This document shows, piece after piece, positions 35,005 through 45,953 of a stretch of 64,000 nucleotides of DNA. The DNA is from Ephydatia muelleri. Taxonomy: Eukaryota; Porifera; Demospongiae; Spongillida; Spongillidae. The notes under the pieces are model-generated. The model did no database searches. It had not been told where the DNA came from and saw only the letters and a program-made list of their open reading frames with translations. Position numbers and translations under genes: made by a program. Position 1 is the first letter of the stretch. Each line of letters opens with the position of its first letter. The DNA lies in assembly GCA_013339895.1 (NCBI GenBank), contig JABACO010000006.1:1153942-1217941 (forward strand), written 5' to 3'.

Positions 35005-36560
35005 AAATGGGCGGAACTAAGGAGTTATCAAAATTTATTGTGGATTGGGAGAATGGAACACGGGTTGCATGCAAAAATGGTGCAATCGAGCGGGAGATGT
35101 GCATTAACTTTGCACAACTGTATCTCCGTGACGAATAGAGTAAAAATTAACGAACTGAACACGTACATACTGAATTTGAAGCGATTTGAATGCTCCTACC
35201 TGAAGATGTGGCGGTTTGGAACCCCATGTGGTATCGGACTTCGTAGCATCAGCAAGGAACTGGTGCAAGGCCCCAAAATAAGTTTCCCCGTAGTGAAATG
35301 GTGTAGTATGAAGTGTTGAAAATAGGAAGTCGATAGCGTTATCCGTTGGGAAATTATAGCGATTCACCCGCGATGCATTTTTATAACATTTGGGACAGTT
35401 TTGCCCCACGGTTAAAATGTTATAAAAATGCATCGCGTTTGAATCGCTATAACTTCCCAACGGATAACGCTATCGACTTCCTATCTTCAACACTTCATAC
35501 TACACCATTTCACTATGAAGTGTTGAAAATAGGAAGTCGATAGCGTTATCCGTTGGGAAGGTATAGCGATTCAAACGCGATGCATTTTTATAACATTTTA
35601 ACCGTGGGGCAATTACCCATTTTAATAATATGGGACAGTGAAAATTGCCCCACGGTTAAAATGTTATAAAAATGCATCGCGTTTGAATCGCTATAACTTC
35701 CCAACGGATAACGCTATCGACTTCCTATTTTCAACACTTCATACTACACCATTTCACTATGAAGTGTTGAAAATAGAAAGTCGATAGCGTTATCCGTTGG
35801 GAAGTTATAGCGATTCAAACGCGATGCATTTTTATAACATTTTAACCGTGGGGCAATTTCCCATTTTATAATATAATAATATGGGACAGTTTCCGCGAAA
35901 ATTGCCTCACGGTTAAAATGTTATAAAAATGCATCGCGTTTGAATCGCTATAACTTCCCAACGGATAACGCTATCGACTTCCTATTTTCAACACTTCATA
36001 CTACACCATTTCACTATGAAGTGTTGAAAATAGGAAGTCGAGAGCAATATCCGTTGGGAAGGTATAGCAATTCAAACGCGATGCATTTTTATAACATTTA
36101 AACCGTGGGGCAATTTTCGCGGAAACTGTCCCATATGACCCATCATAAAAGTTATAAAAATCATTCACGTTTGAATCGCTATAACTTCCGAACGGTACAC
36201 GCCATTGACTTCCTACTTTCAACACTTCATACTACACCACCTCTCTACGGTAAAATACTTTTTGGAGTCTTGCACTTGCTCCGTGCCTGTATTGCAACGT
36301 CCGATACCCCACAGGGTACGAACCCGTTATAACTTTCGGCAGGAGTAATCAAATCGCTTCAAATTGGGTTTGTAGGTAGAGGGGTCCTATAGCTATTGAT
36401 TTGTTCTGTTCGTTAATTTTCACTCTATCCGTTGCGGAGATACAGGTGTGCAAAGTTAATGCACATTTCCTGCTCGATTTGCCCAGGCAACCCTAGTTCC
36501 ATTCTCCCATTCCGCATGAATATTAATCACTTCCTTGTTCCGCCCAATCTCCGCCTTAAA
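35005..36560. repeat. Nested foldback repeats (same family as 6.4-7.2 kb)
   Basis: The outer arms at about 35005-35340 and 36130-36560 are inverted copies of the 6.4-kb foldback arm. Between them lie three to four tandem inverted palindromes of about 230 bp each (about 35300-36100). They are built from GAAGTGTTGAAAATAGGAAG, CGCTATAACTTCCCAACGG and ATGCATCGCG, each centred on ATATGGGACAGT-type sequence. No protein is encoded; the many short ORFs are palindrome artefacts. Confidence 0.8.
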
Positions 36561-36834
36561 CTTATCACTTCGTATGACGATCGTACCGAATTAACGGATG
36601 GTTGTCAGCTAGCGCCTGATGGCTGTCGCCGCCTCCCACGTCGCGGACGCGCGTAAGGATTTTATTTTCCTAGTCACTCGCATCACCGTTCGGTACCTAG
36701 TAAAGCTTTCCCACTTAACTTCATTCCTGTAACGCCCACTCGCCTACACTGCAAGGATGCTATAACTTAGCTCACATAACACGTGAACCTGCACTACGCA
36801 CTTGCATTGTTACCTGCCACACACCTACCTACTG

Positions 36835-37369
<535 letters not shown>

Positions 37370-37370
<1 letters not shown>

Positions 37371-37614
37371 TAAACTGATCAATAGTCAAACTCACAAGCG
37401 GCGAAACAACTATCACAATGCTTTTTTTGTCCATACTCCTTACTTCATCAAACGCCCACGATAGAATGGCGTAACATAGGGACTTGCCATATCCCGTTGG
37501 AAAACTCACAAATGCATCGCGCCCACTCAATACATCAACTACACCTCGTAGCTGCTCTTCTTTTAACTTCGAATACCCCAGACGTTTGCACGCGGATTCG
37601 ATTGCTCTCTCCAT
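37370..37614 (-). CDS. RecQ-like helicase, first exon only
   Basis: Minus-strand exon with an ATG at 37614: MERAIESACKRLGYSKLKEE, then GRDAFVSFPTGYGKSLCYAI (Walker A/motif I of RecQ-family DEAD/H helicases) and IVIVVSPLVSLTIDQF (motif Ia). It ends at a GTGTGTG donor at 37369. No later helicase exons (DEAH, motifs III-VI) are visible before the repeats to the left, so this is an orphan exon or a captured fragment. RecQ enzymes unwind DNA 3'-5'. Many invertebrate genomes hold transposon-linked RecQ copies, and its position between inverted repeats fits that (inference). Confidence 0.7.
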
Positions 37615-38104
37615 TTATCATTAATTGCACGATTATAACAAAGGTATGCAATTACCGCATACCTCGAACCCCAACATTCTGGGGAAGCTGGACAGAATTG
37701 AGTATAGGACTTTACCAGACCCACTTTTCACGTAGCGGTGATGTAATACATCCGCTGCTGTGAAAACATGGGTCTGGGTACGAGACTATGCGTAGTGCAG
37801 GTTCACGTGCTATGTGAGCTAAGTTATAGCATCCTTGCAGTGTAGGCGAGTGGGCGTGACAGGAATGAAGTTAAAGCAGGAGTTGCCGTATAAAAGGAGC
37901 TTGGATCCAAAAATTTCAACCGGCCGTGCGGCTGTTTTAGATTAAAAATGGTGGCTTCATATACATAGAGCTACAGGCTTGGCAACAACAGTTACAGCGT
38001 ACAAGTTCAAGCACGCAGGCATGTTTTGAATGCCATTTCATGCAACAATACCATTTCTGAAGTTAATAACACTAAGTTAACAAACTGGATCACATGTTCG
38101 TATA

Positions 38105-40633
38105 ATGGCGACCTCTTCACCAGAAGATACGTACTCTAGGTTTAGACTGCATCTGCAAGGGTCCTTTTCCTCTTGAGAGGAAAAGGAAACTTTTCTGCGT
38201 AGATTTGAGGCAGCGAAGCAACTACTTGCACCCGGTTGCAAGCGGAACGCTACTATCAGCGTGTTGAATACTTTGCTGGACCGTGTATTGACACAACCCG
38301 AGAATGTTCAGGCCTCAAATAGCAGAACATCCTATTCTAGGAATGAAATGATGTTGGATTCTGCAGGTTAGTTGGATGGATATATACATGTACGTTCGGT
38401 TATACAAAATTGGGTTTACTAACTTACTTAGGGATCTATACGGGAGACGAAGACGCCAGTGAGACCTCTTTGTGGTCGAGCGTAAGACCTTCAAGAGTCT
38501 TTGTTCGGGCCTTGTCCAGCAGTGTGGCTGTCTCTCCAACCCATCTTGGACTATAGCTTCTTTCATAAAGGTATGAGTATAAGTAATTCTGTTCAATTCT
38601 CTGTATAAAACTCATTTACTACTCACTTTAGAGGGGACATGTAGCTAGGGTCCAGTTTGTTTGCCCACACTGCAAGCAGTCACGTGTCTGGGCTAGTTCC
38701 AGAGTGCTGGCTGGTCATTACCTTGCTAATCACAAGTAAGAGTACCATTTGGATTTAGTAATATCAATGTAAATGTGATTCTTTTTGCAGACTGGTCCAT
38801 GCTTTCACCTGTGCTGGCATGTTGCCTCGCCAGTACATGAATTTTGCTTTATTTGCTGGTATGGGTGTAGTGAAGCAGCAGTTCAGGTGGGCTGAGATGA
38901 TCGATTTATATTATTTTACATCCTGTTCTAATCCATGTTCATTCAGTTTATCTAAACCAACTTTACCAGCAAGTGGTGGCAGATGTAGCAGAAGAGTCCA
39001 TGAAAGCTGCTGTTGAACGTGTGAAGGAAAGCCCTCACCATGCTACAAGTGGAGAGGTTAGAGTGCCACAAAAAAAAAGTTTAATAATATATAGTGGGTT
39101 ATAACTGATGCACGTCACGATTCTACGTCAAATGCATACCACTCAACGGTACCTTGTCTGGCTGGAAGGTATGCACATAAGTTCTAAATGCCCATGTTTA
39201 TCAGCGTATCGTCCATTTCTGTACACACAGGATTGTTGGAATTTCCACTCTTTCCCGACAGCAGCACAGAGTTGCTCAGACCAGGGAGGTGGCATGCACT
39301 AAGATCGTCTTGCCTCAAGTTATTGCCCGAGGTTTGCTCTTGTGTCCCAACTTTTTACAATTTCACATTTTCTTTCTAACAAAGGGTTAAACATCACAGA
39401 GGTAGCCCATGACTACCAGGCTACTATAAAGCTGTATGTACGACAACTCAGGATGGTCAATTCCTACGACACTTGGCATGGTAAGGTATCCTATAGGTTT
39501 TCATTGGTGAATTGATTGGAGTTATTGCAGGCACTAAGAATGTGGTGAAGCAGCTGCGTCGTATCTGTGCCGGTACGGTCCGTACAAGGGATAGGACGTG
39601 GTTCACTGAACTTTCTGATAAGGGTATGTACTTTTTGGACATATTGATTAAAAATGGAATATCTGGCTATTCAGCAAGGTGCACCAAGGTGCACTTGTAT
39701 TGGTGCATGAGGAAACTGTCCGTCTACGTGCAATGATCATGAACATCAGCAAGCACTTTCAGGTTTGTATTTACATAGTGGGTGGGTGTGCATGTGTGTA
39801 TGTCTGTGTATGTGATGTGAATGTGTGTGATTGTGTGTCTTTTATGTGCATTAGTGCATTCCATACGTGATATGCATCCCTGTCTGTGATTCAGGGTGAT
39901 CACCAAAGTTGCTCTTCTGAGAGTCCCTGTCAACAGCCAGGTTACGTTCCAAAAAGGAAGCCTCTCACTATGCCGGCAGCCATTAGTGCATATGAGGCTG
40001 CACTACGAAAAACCCTCATCTACAAAAACGCTGATTCGTGCCATCTGGTATGTAACATGAACAACATATCGTGTGAATATACATATTTGTGTTCTTCCAG
40101 TGTCGGGATACCTACTGGGTTGAGTCGTTTAACCATCAACTGCTCACCTACCTCCCAAAGAGAATTCACTTCCACACCAAGACATTTGAAATGCGTATGA
40201 ACTTGGTTGTGATGGATTGGGTGAGTGTTCTGCTTGTTCTGTATGTGTGATGAGATTTATGCAACCACATCGATCAGAATGAAAACTGTCAAAGGATGGC
40301 AACAAGTCACCACGAATACACAGATGTTCGCCGACCAGACCATCACTCCACATACAATGTGTTGGTCAAGAAAACATATCGTTTTGTAAACAACATCTGG
40401 AGTATGTACGTTCTCAGGAACATCACGTCTCAACAGTATGTGACGATCAGTGATGCCTAATAATTGTTGTAAGACAAGTACTTTTTAGGATACTTCAGGA
40501 TGATGAAGATGATGATGATGATATGGTGTTGCCAGATGATGCAGCTATGTATGATGGAGACTATGTGGACAGTGAGGATGATGACTATGTTTGTTCAGAG
40601 GATGGTGGGGATGATGAGGAAGAAGATAACTGA
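38105..40633 (+). pseudogene. Kolobok-type transposase, many exons, disrupted
   Basis: The likely start is ATG 38105. Exons were recognised by GT-AG borders and continuing similarity between neighbours, roughly: 38105-38366; 38433-38575 (CLSNPSWTIASFIK); 38631-38735 (VQFVCPHCKQSRVW, ending ANH, zinc-finger-like CxxC and HxxxH); 38791-38886 and about 38948-39059; about 39097-39169 (VITDARHDSTSNAYHSTVPC, first catalytic Asp); 39231-39330 (RIVGISTLSRQQHR, REVACTKIVLPQVIARG); 39385-39481 (MVNSYDTWH); 39531-39624 (TKNVVKQLRRICAG); about 39690-39770; about 39896-40049; about 40102-40220 (DTYWVESFNHQLLTYLPKR); 40283-40434; and an acidic C-terminus to 40633. Disruptions are an 18-bp insertion with an in-frame TGA (38174-38176) and frame changes near 38470 and 39715. 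The protein would bind and cut its own ends. Confidence 0.7.
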
Positions 40634-41302
40634 AGTTCTGTGGCTGTAGGTGATTTACTATATTTACATAATTTTTATGCCCAGATGTCTTTTGTCAGCC
40701 ACAGGTCTCATTTTCTGAATTGATATCCCTGTCTTTATCTCAAAACAGTTCTTTTTAGAACTACCAGTACGAACAACAGATTTACTTTGTCAGATCGGCA
40801 TCTGACAGCCAATGGTGTATGTACATTATGAAAGCAAATCAATTTCGTCTCATTTTCCTTGCAGATCTTGAACCGTGGCTGCAGCTGGCACTTGATGGAC
40901 TCGTGTGACTACTAAACTACATGTACATCCTTCCACGTTCTGGTGGTCCATGACCTGCCTGAGGACAACCCCGAAGCCTGCACATAGACACTTGGAACTT
41001 GGTGAAATGTGTGTCTTGAATGGACTGGAGGCTACTAGTGATGCCCTTTGTAAGCCTAAACATGGGATTGATAAGGCTTGGCAAAGTCGTATCTCTCATC
41101 TGCATGAAATACTGTAGGAAAGCAAATGTACATGTTTTCTATATTGATTGAGCTATTTCAGCTAAAACAGTATTGGAAACCATTCAGTTCATTCATTTCC
41201 ACATCTTTCCCATAGCATGGATGAATGCCCCCTAATGCTATCTGTGCATAATGGGATAATCAAATGAACAGGCAGCAATATGAATACACACACATTCATG
41301 AG

Positions 41303-42294
41303 TCAGAGGTACTGGTCAGCAACACATACAATACTAAGTAACTTGTTACAAAAACGATGATCTGTAGTTAGTGTAAGGAATGCCCACTGGATTTGGATAC
41401 CTGCTTCTGATTTCCTATGTAGCAAAGAGATTATAAGTACACTTTCTAATACGAAGGTTGGATCATTCACATTTTGTACACATTTTGGCATTATCTCTCT
41501 TCTGTCCAATGGGTGCGTCACCAATCCCTTCCTCGCCAGGTATGTTGGGTGGTCCCACAACCCCAGGTCTTTCAAAAGCTTCCAGAATTGCTGGTAAAGT
41601 TTGTACCGCTTTCTGTCATTGGCTAAGGATGGGACAGCTCTCCCAGTGAGGAACACAGGTGGCCGACGGATTATGCAAGGCCCAAACAGGCAGTGTGGAC
41701 AACAAGGTTCATTTGGAGTACCATTCAGCACTGGTGGGTCTCCTCCTGAGTAACCTGATGTAGGAAGCCCACAAAGTGTATAAATGGGGTATTGTTTCTA
41801 TGACAACCAAGCAATTTACCTCGTGGGCACTGCACTGTACAAGTTTCTGAACTGGCTGGCACTTGTAAGATATCTTGGAGCCCTCTACAACTGGAGTTGG
41901 TGGCTGGCACTTGACAGGTATCTTGGCATGTTATTTCTATGCATACATTATCCACCCCTCCTGCGTTGTGATGGTCTATGACTTGTCTTAGGTCAGCCAC
42001 AAAGGTCGCAGGCAGGCATCCAGTGGTACATTCAACCACAACCTTGCATAAATGAGTGTGTAGGAATGTGGGTGATCACTAGCTGGTACAATTGAACTAC
42101 AGATGAGTAGGAATGTGGCTGATTCTGGCTTGTGTATGTCTATATATGTACAGTACTGGCTTGTTTACTAATTGCATATAATATAAGCTTTATATTACCT
42201 GTGTTACTTATTTGACTAATTCGTTTGCTGAATCGTGTGCCTGACAACATAACCTTACCTTTATTCTAGGAACGGCGCTAGGTTCGGAAGACAT
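41303..42294 (-). CDS. Second protein of the Kolobok-type element
   Basis: Minus strand. The first exon is 42294-42259 (MSSEPSAVPRIK, donor GTAAGG), transcribed from the TATA box in the right end. Two open stretches follow: 42039-41725 (CLPATFVADLRQVIDHHNAG, QDTCQVPATNSSCRGLQDIL) and 41731-41303 (PCCPHCLFGPCIIRRPPVFL, KRYKLYQQFWKLLKDLGLW and LDRREIMPKCVQ). Cysteine pairs suggest a small zinc-binding fold. I recognise the second part as a protein type that recurs beside such transposases but can name no function. The exon joints between 42258 and 41303 are not resolved, so internal frame breaks are possible. Confidence 0.55.
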
Positions 42295-42798
42295 GCATAT
42301 TTCACAGAAAACCTCCTGCTAAAAATTTCAGCACGTGGAGATGTGGTTTTTGATTTCCAGTAAATGAGACAGCTGGAATCAGGGGTTTCAAAAATTTTCT
42401 CCATTTTATTGCTTTGTTTGCTCACGCAAATGCTGATATTTTGTTTTGCTCACGCAAATGCTCATGCAGCCACGCTCACCTTTGAAACTCACGTAAAGCC
42501 TCGCAGAGCTTGTAACAGTTATCAATGCACTCTCCAGTATAAACTGAAACACAATGCGAGTCTGTTTCGAGAACAAATAAACGCGCGCGATAGAGTACTA
42601 AGAAGTACTTGATCTGCCCGTCTTAACAACGTAAAAACGATGTAGCCAGCAAGTGTGGGTGAGAATCCTAACAGCTTACAAAACTACGCCATTCTGAGGA
42701 TGTTGAGCTCACGTGATTTCCGGTTGGATCCAAGCGCCTTTTATACGGGAGTTTGAGGACGGCCTGCGCCACTATTTACGTGGCGTCTCCTCCTTTAA

Positions 42799-43531
42799 GC
42801 AAGCGAATGTGGGAAAGCTTTACTAGGTACCGAACGGTGATGCGAGTGACTAGGAAAAGAAAATCTTTACGCGCGTCCGCGACGTGGGAGGCGGCGACAG
42901 CCATCAGGCGCTAGCTGACAACCATTCACTTGGATCCGTTAATTCGGTACGATCGTCATACGAAGTGATAACTCATCTTCTTTGACCCGTATAGCCTCAG
43001 AAAATAAAACAAAACAACAAAAAACAAACAGACACTGAGTTGCGAACGGCTATAAGCTTAGTTTAAGACGGAGATTGGGCGGAACAAGGAAGTGATTAAT
43101 ATTCATGCGGAATGGGAGAATGGAACTAGGGTTGCCTGGGCAAATCGAAATGTGCATTAACTTTGCACACCTGTATCTCCGCAACGGATAAAGTGAAAAT
43201 TAACGAACAGAACAAATCAATAGCTATAGGACCCCTCTACCTACAAACCGAATTTGAAGCGATTTGATTACTCCTACCGAAAGTTATGACGGGTTCGTAC
43301 CCTGTCTGTGGGGTATCGGACGTTGCAATACGGGCACGGAGCAAGTGCAAGACCCCAAAACGTATTTTACCGTAGAGAAGTGGTGTAGTATGAAGTGTTG
43401 AAAATAGGAAATCAATGGCGTGTACCGTTCGGAAGTTATAGCGATTCAAACGTGAATGATTTTTATAACTTTTATGTATATATAGCGATCTCGGAAACTG
43501 ACCCATATCCGTGGAGAAACTGTCCCAGTTT
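42799..43531. repeat. Dispersed repeat: flank plus single foldback arm
   Basis: The part at 42830-42960 is an inverted copy of 36580-36710 and resembles the flanks of the EnSpm-like element (27260-27404, 34196-34270). The part at 43064-43531 is one arm of the foldback family, here without an opposite arm. Confidence 0.75.
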
Positions 43532-44480
43532 GTATAAGTATTCGTGGTACCGAAATGTTGAACAGGTGTTACGGAAGCTCGAATATCATCCAGCCACCTA
43601 TTTTCACACAGGTAAGTTTGACATAGAGGTGATATAAACACTTCAAGTAAAAGGTTTACGTGGTCCACTATAAATGAGGCCTGCTGTTTTTGACCTAAAA
43701 AGGCTGCTTGTTTTCTATGAATAATGATGCAGTTGTAAGATATGTTGCAAGGAGTACTAACACCAACAAGTCTAGCTGCATTGCAGAGTGTGTGCCAAAC
43801 GGGTGTTTGATAAGAGCGAAAACAAAAAGGACACCATATATCAGTGTCAGGCATTTACTCAAGCCTTGTTTGGTGTGTGGCACTTCCCTCTGAGAAGGAT
43901 GCAGCCATTTACCCGAAAGCTATTGTAACTCGTGCAAGCGTTCCCTTCTAAAGGCGATGGAGTGCCATATAGGTACTGCATGACTGCTAACAACTGAGAT
44001 GCGTATGGTGAAGCGTTGTAGAGTATACATGTATATTGTCGCTCTGACACTCCTGTAAATGTATGCTCACACACAGGAGTGTGAACACTCCATGTCCACC
44101 CATAAAGTGAGAAGGCCATCAAAACTGGCTCACCAGCTAAAGAAGAGCATGCTGATAAGTTATTCAAGTACATCAACACCATTTCACCACCACCACCACC
44201 ACTTCATGACAACCCTCATTGCACATACTGTATGTAGTAGATGACAATTTATCCTCAGTGGTGCTTAGATTTTCTCAGCCAACCTCTGGAGCTGCCATGT
44301 ACAACACTTGTGCGTCCCAAATGAATCAAGCAATGGATAGTACAGTGTTCCTTCTGTTATGACACAGCACCATTGCATATCAATCCCACACCCCCCTTGG
44401 CTTGGTACCAAATGCTCCAGGGACATCAGAGCGTATTGATACAGAGGTACCAGTGTGCCTTTGGCCAGGAAGCACCCATG
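43532..44480. other. Region where the tail exon of gene D is expected; none seen
   Basis: No membrane-spanning exon or AYGT-type tail was found on the minus strand. A (CAC)n stretch at about 44187-44203 and an open frame at 43531-43614 with a good donor (GTAAGT) are the only notable items. Confidence 0.45.
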
Positions 44481-44489
44481 CCCCATCGC

Positions 44490-44690
44490 TTGTTAAAGAG
44501 AGGCAATGAGGTGGTGGCCCAACATAAGACATACATGTACTGCATTAAAGAGAGGCAACGAGGTGGTGGTCCAACATAAGACATTACTACATTAAAGAGA
44601 AGCAACGAGGTGGTGGTCCAACATAAGACATACTACATTAAAGAGAGGCAACGAGGTGGTGGTCCAACATAAGACATATTGCATTTTTAA
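44490..44690. repeat. Tandem repeat, ~50 bp, four copies
   Basis: Four copies of a unit beginning AAAGAGAGGCAACGAGGTGG and continuing CCAACATAAGACAT, with variable spacers. Confidence 0.85.
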
Positions 44691-44749
44691 TGTGTAAAGA
44701 TGGAGGCTTGCAATAACCATATCACCAAAAATATCATGCAGTTATACTC

Positions 44750-44985
44750 AGCTAGGAGCACATGTCTAGGACCACACCCCCTTCAAGACCATGACTGCAG
44801 GTACATGTCAAGGACCACACCCCCTTCAGGACCATGACTGCAGGTACATGTCTAGGACCACACCCCCTTCAGGACCATGACTGCAGGTACATGTCTAGGA
44901 CCACACCCCCTTCAGGACCATGACTGCAGGTACATGTCTAGGACCACACACCCTTCAGGACCATGACTGCAGGTACATGTTATGC
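44750..44985. repeat. 43-bp minisatellite, five copies
   Basis: Five copies of a unit containing AGGACCACACCCCCTTCAGG, CATGACTGCA and GGTACATGTCT, lying downstream of the last recognised exon of gene D. Confidence 0.9.
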
Positions 44986-45064
44986 TGGAATCACAAACAT
45001 GCACTCCTTCCCCCCCCTCACATAACACACATAGCTGTCAATAAACACATAATACAATACTAAC

Positions 45065-45922
45065 ATGAGGGTGGGGTTGGTGGTGGTGGTGATGTTGATG
45101 ATGAACTTGTTATTGGCACAGATGATGTCATGATATTGAAGAACACCTTCACACCTCCAACCACTGGACCAGCACAGTTATTAGAGTTAGTGTTGGTAGC
45201 TGCTGCCTTGCAGTAGTACATCTGACCACTGGTGAGGCCTTGTAGGGATACAGTCACACTTGGTCCACTGGTAGAGGACAGGTACCCAGACCCAGCTAAA
45301 CCCACTGGAACAGAGGGACTGCAGCACACCACACAGTAGTGGGAGGAGCCATCCAGGAATGTGCAGGGGATGGTAGCAGTGTTCCCACTCACATTGGACT
45401 GACCAACTTGGAGTACAGGGGTTGGGACACCTTTAAGAGAGGTAACCATGGTGACACAGGCTACATGTCAACACAGCAACTCACTCTGCATGGCCACATA
45501 TGGCTGTCCAGTCTGGTTCTGTGTGTTCCTACAAGCCACTGACACATTGTAAGAGCTAACATTGGCTCCAGACATTCCTAAGATGTATAAGCAAGAACTG
45601 CTGGTGTAATAGGTGTCTGCAACCATATATGTGTCAGTTGAAGTAGCAGAGGTGACCATCACTGTGTACTGAGGGACACTGCAGCTCTGTGTGGAGGAAG
45701 ACATCATGTTTCAACACATCACAACAATCAATGATCACCTGTTGTCTGTGTGTCCAGAACAGCTCCACATCATAAACACTGTTGTTCTGATACAAGACTG
45801 TGGTCACACTGACACTAACTGGAGCACAGGGCACTACACAGAGATCTGGTTAATACCATGTCCACACACACAACACACACACATACACACACAACACACA
45901 CATATACACTAACACAAACACA

Positions 45923-45953
<31 letters not shown>

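Larger units (their letters stand above)
37871..42798. mobile_element. Kolobok-type DNA transposon, two genes, 4.9 kb
   Basis: Bounded by TTAA at 37871-37874 and 42795-42798. The inverted ends read AGCAGGAGTTGCC and AGGAGGAGACGCC, and both then hold CGTATAAAAGG.GCTTGGATCC. Each end thus carries a TATA box firing inward, towards a plus-strand transposase gene and a minus-strand second gene. TTAA targets and a D-R-x-DS...DTWH..K transposase are hallmarks of the Kolobok superfamily. Copies and deletion derivatives lie at 24249 and 34271. Confidence 0.8.

Noticed and set aside
43531-43614. Exon-like frame WYRNVEQVLRKLEYHP with a GTAAGT donor
   Set aside because: Short, with no start or acceptor and no matching next exon; it may be a transposon relic.
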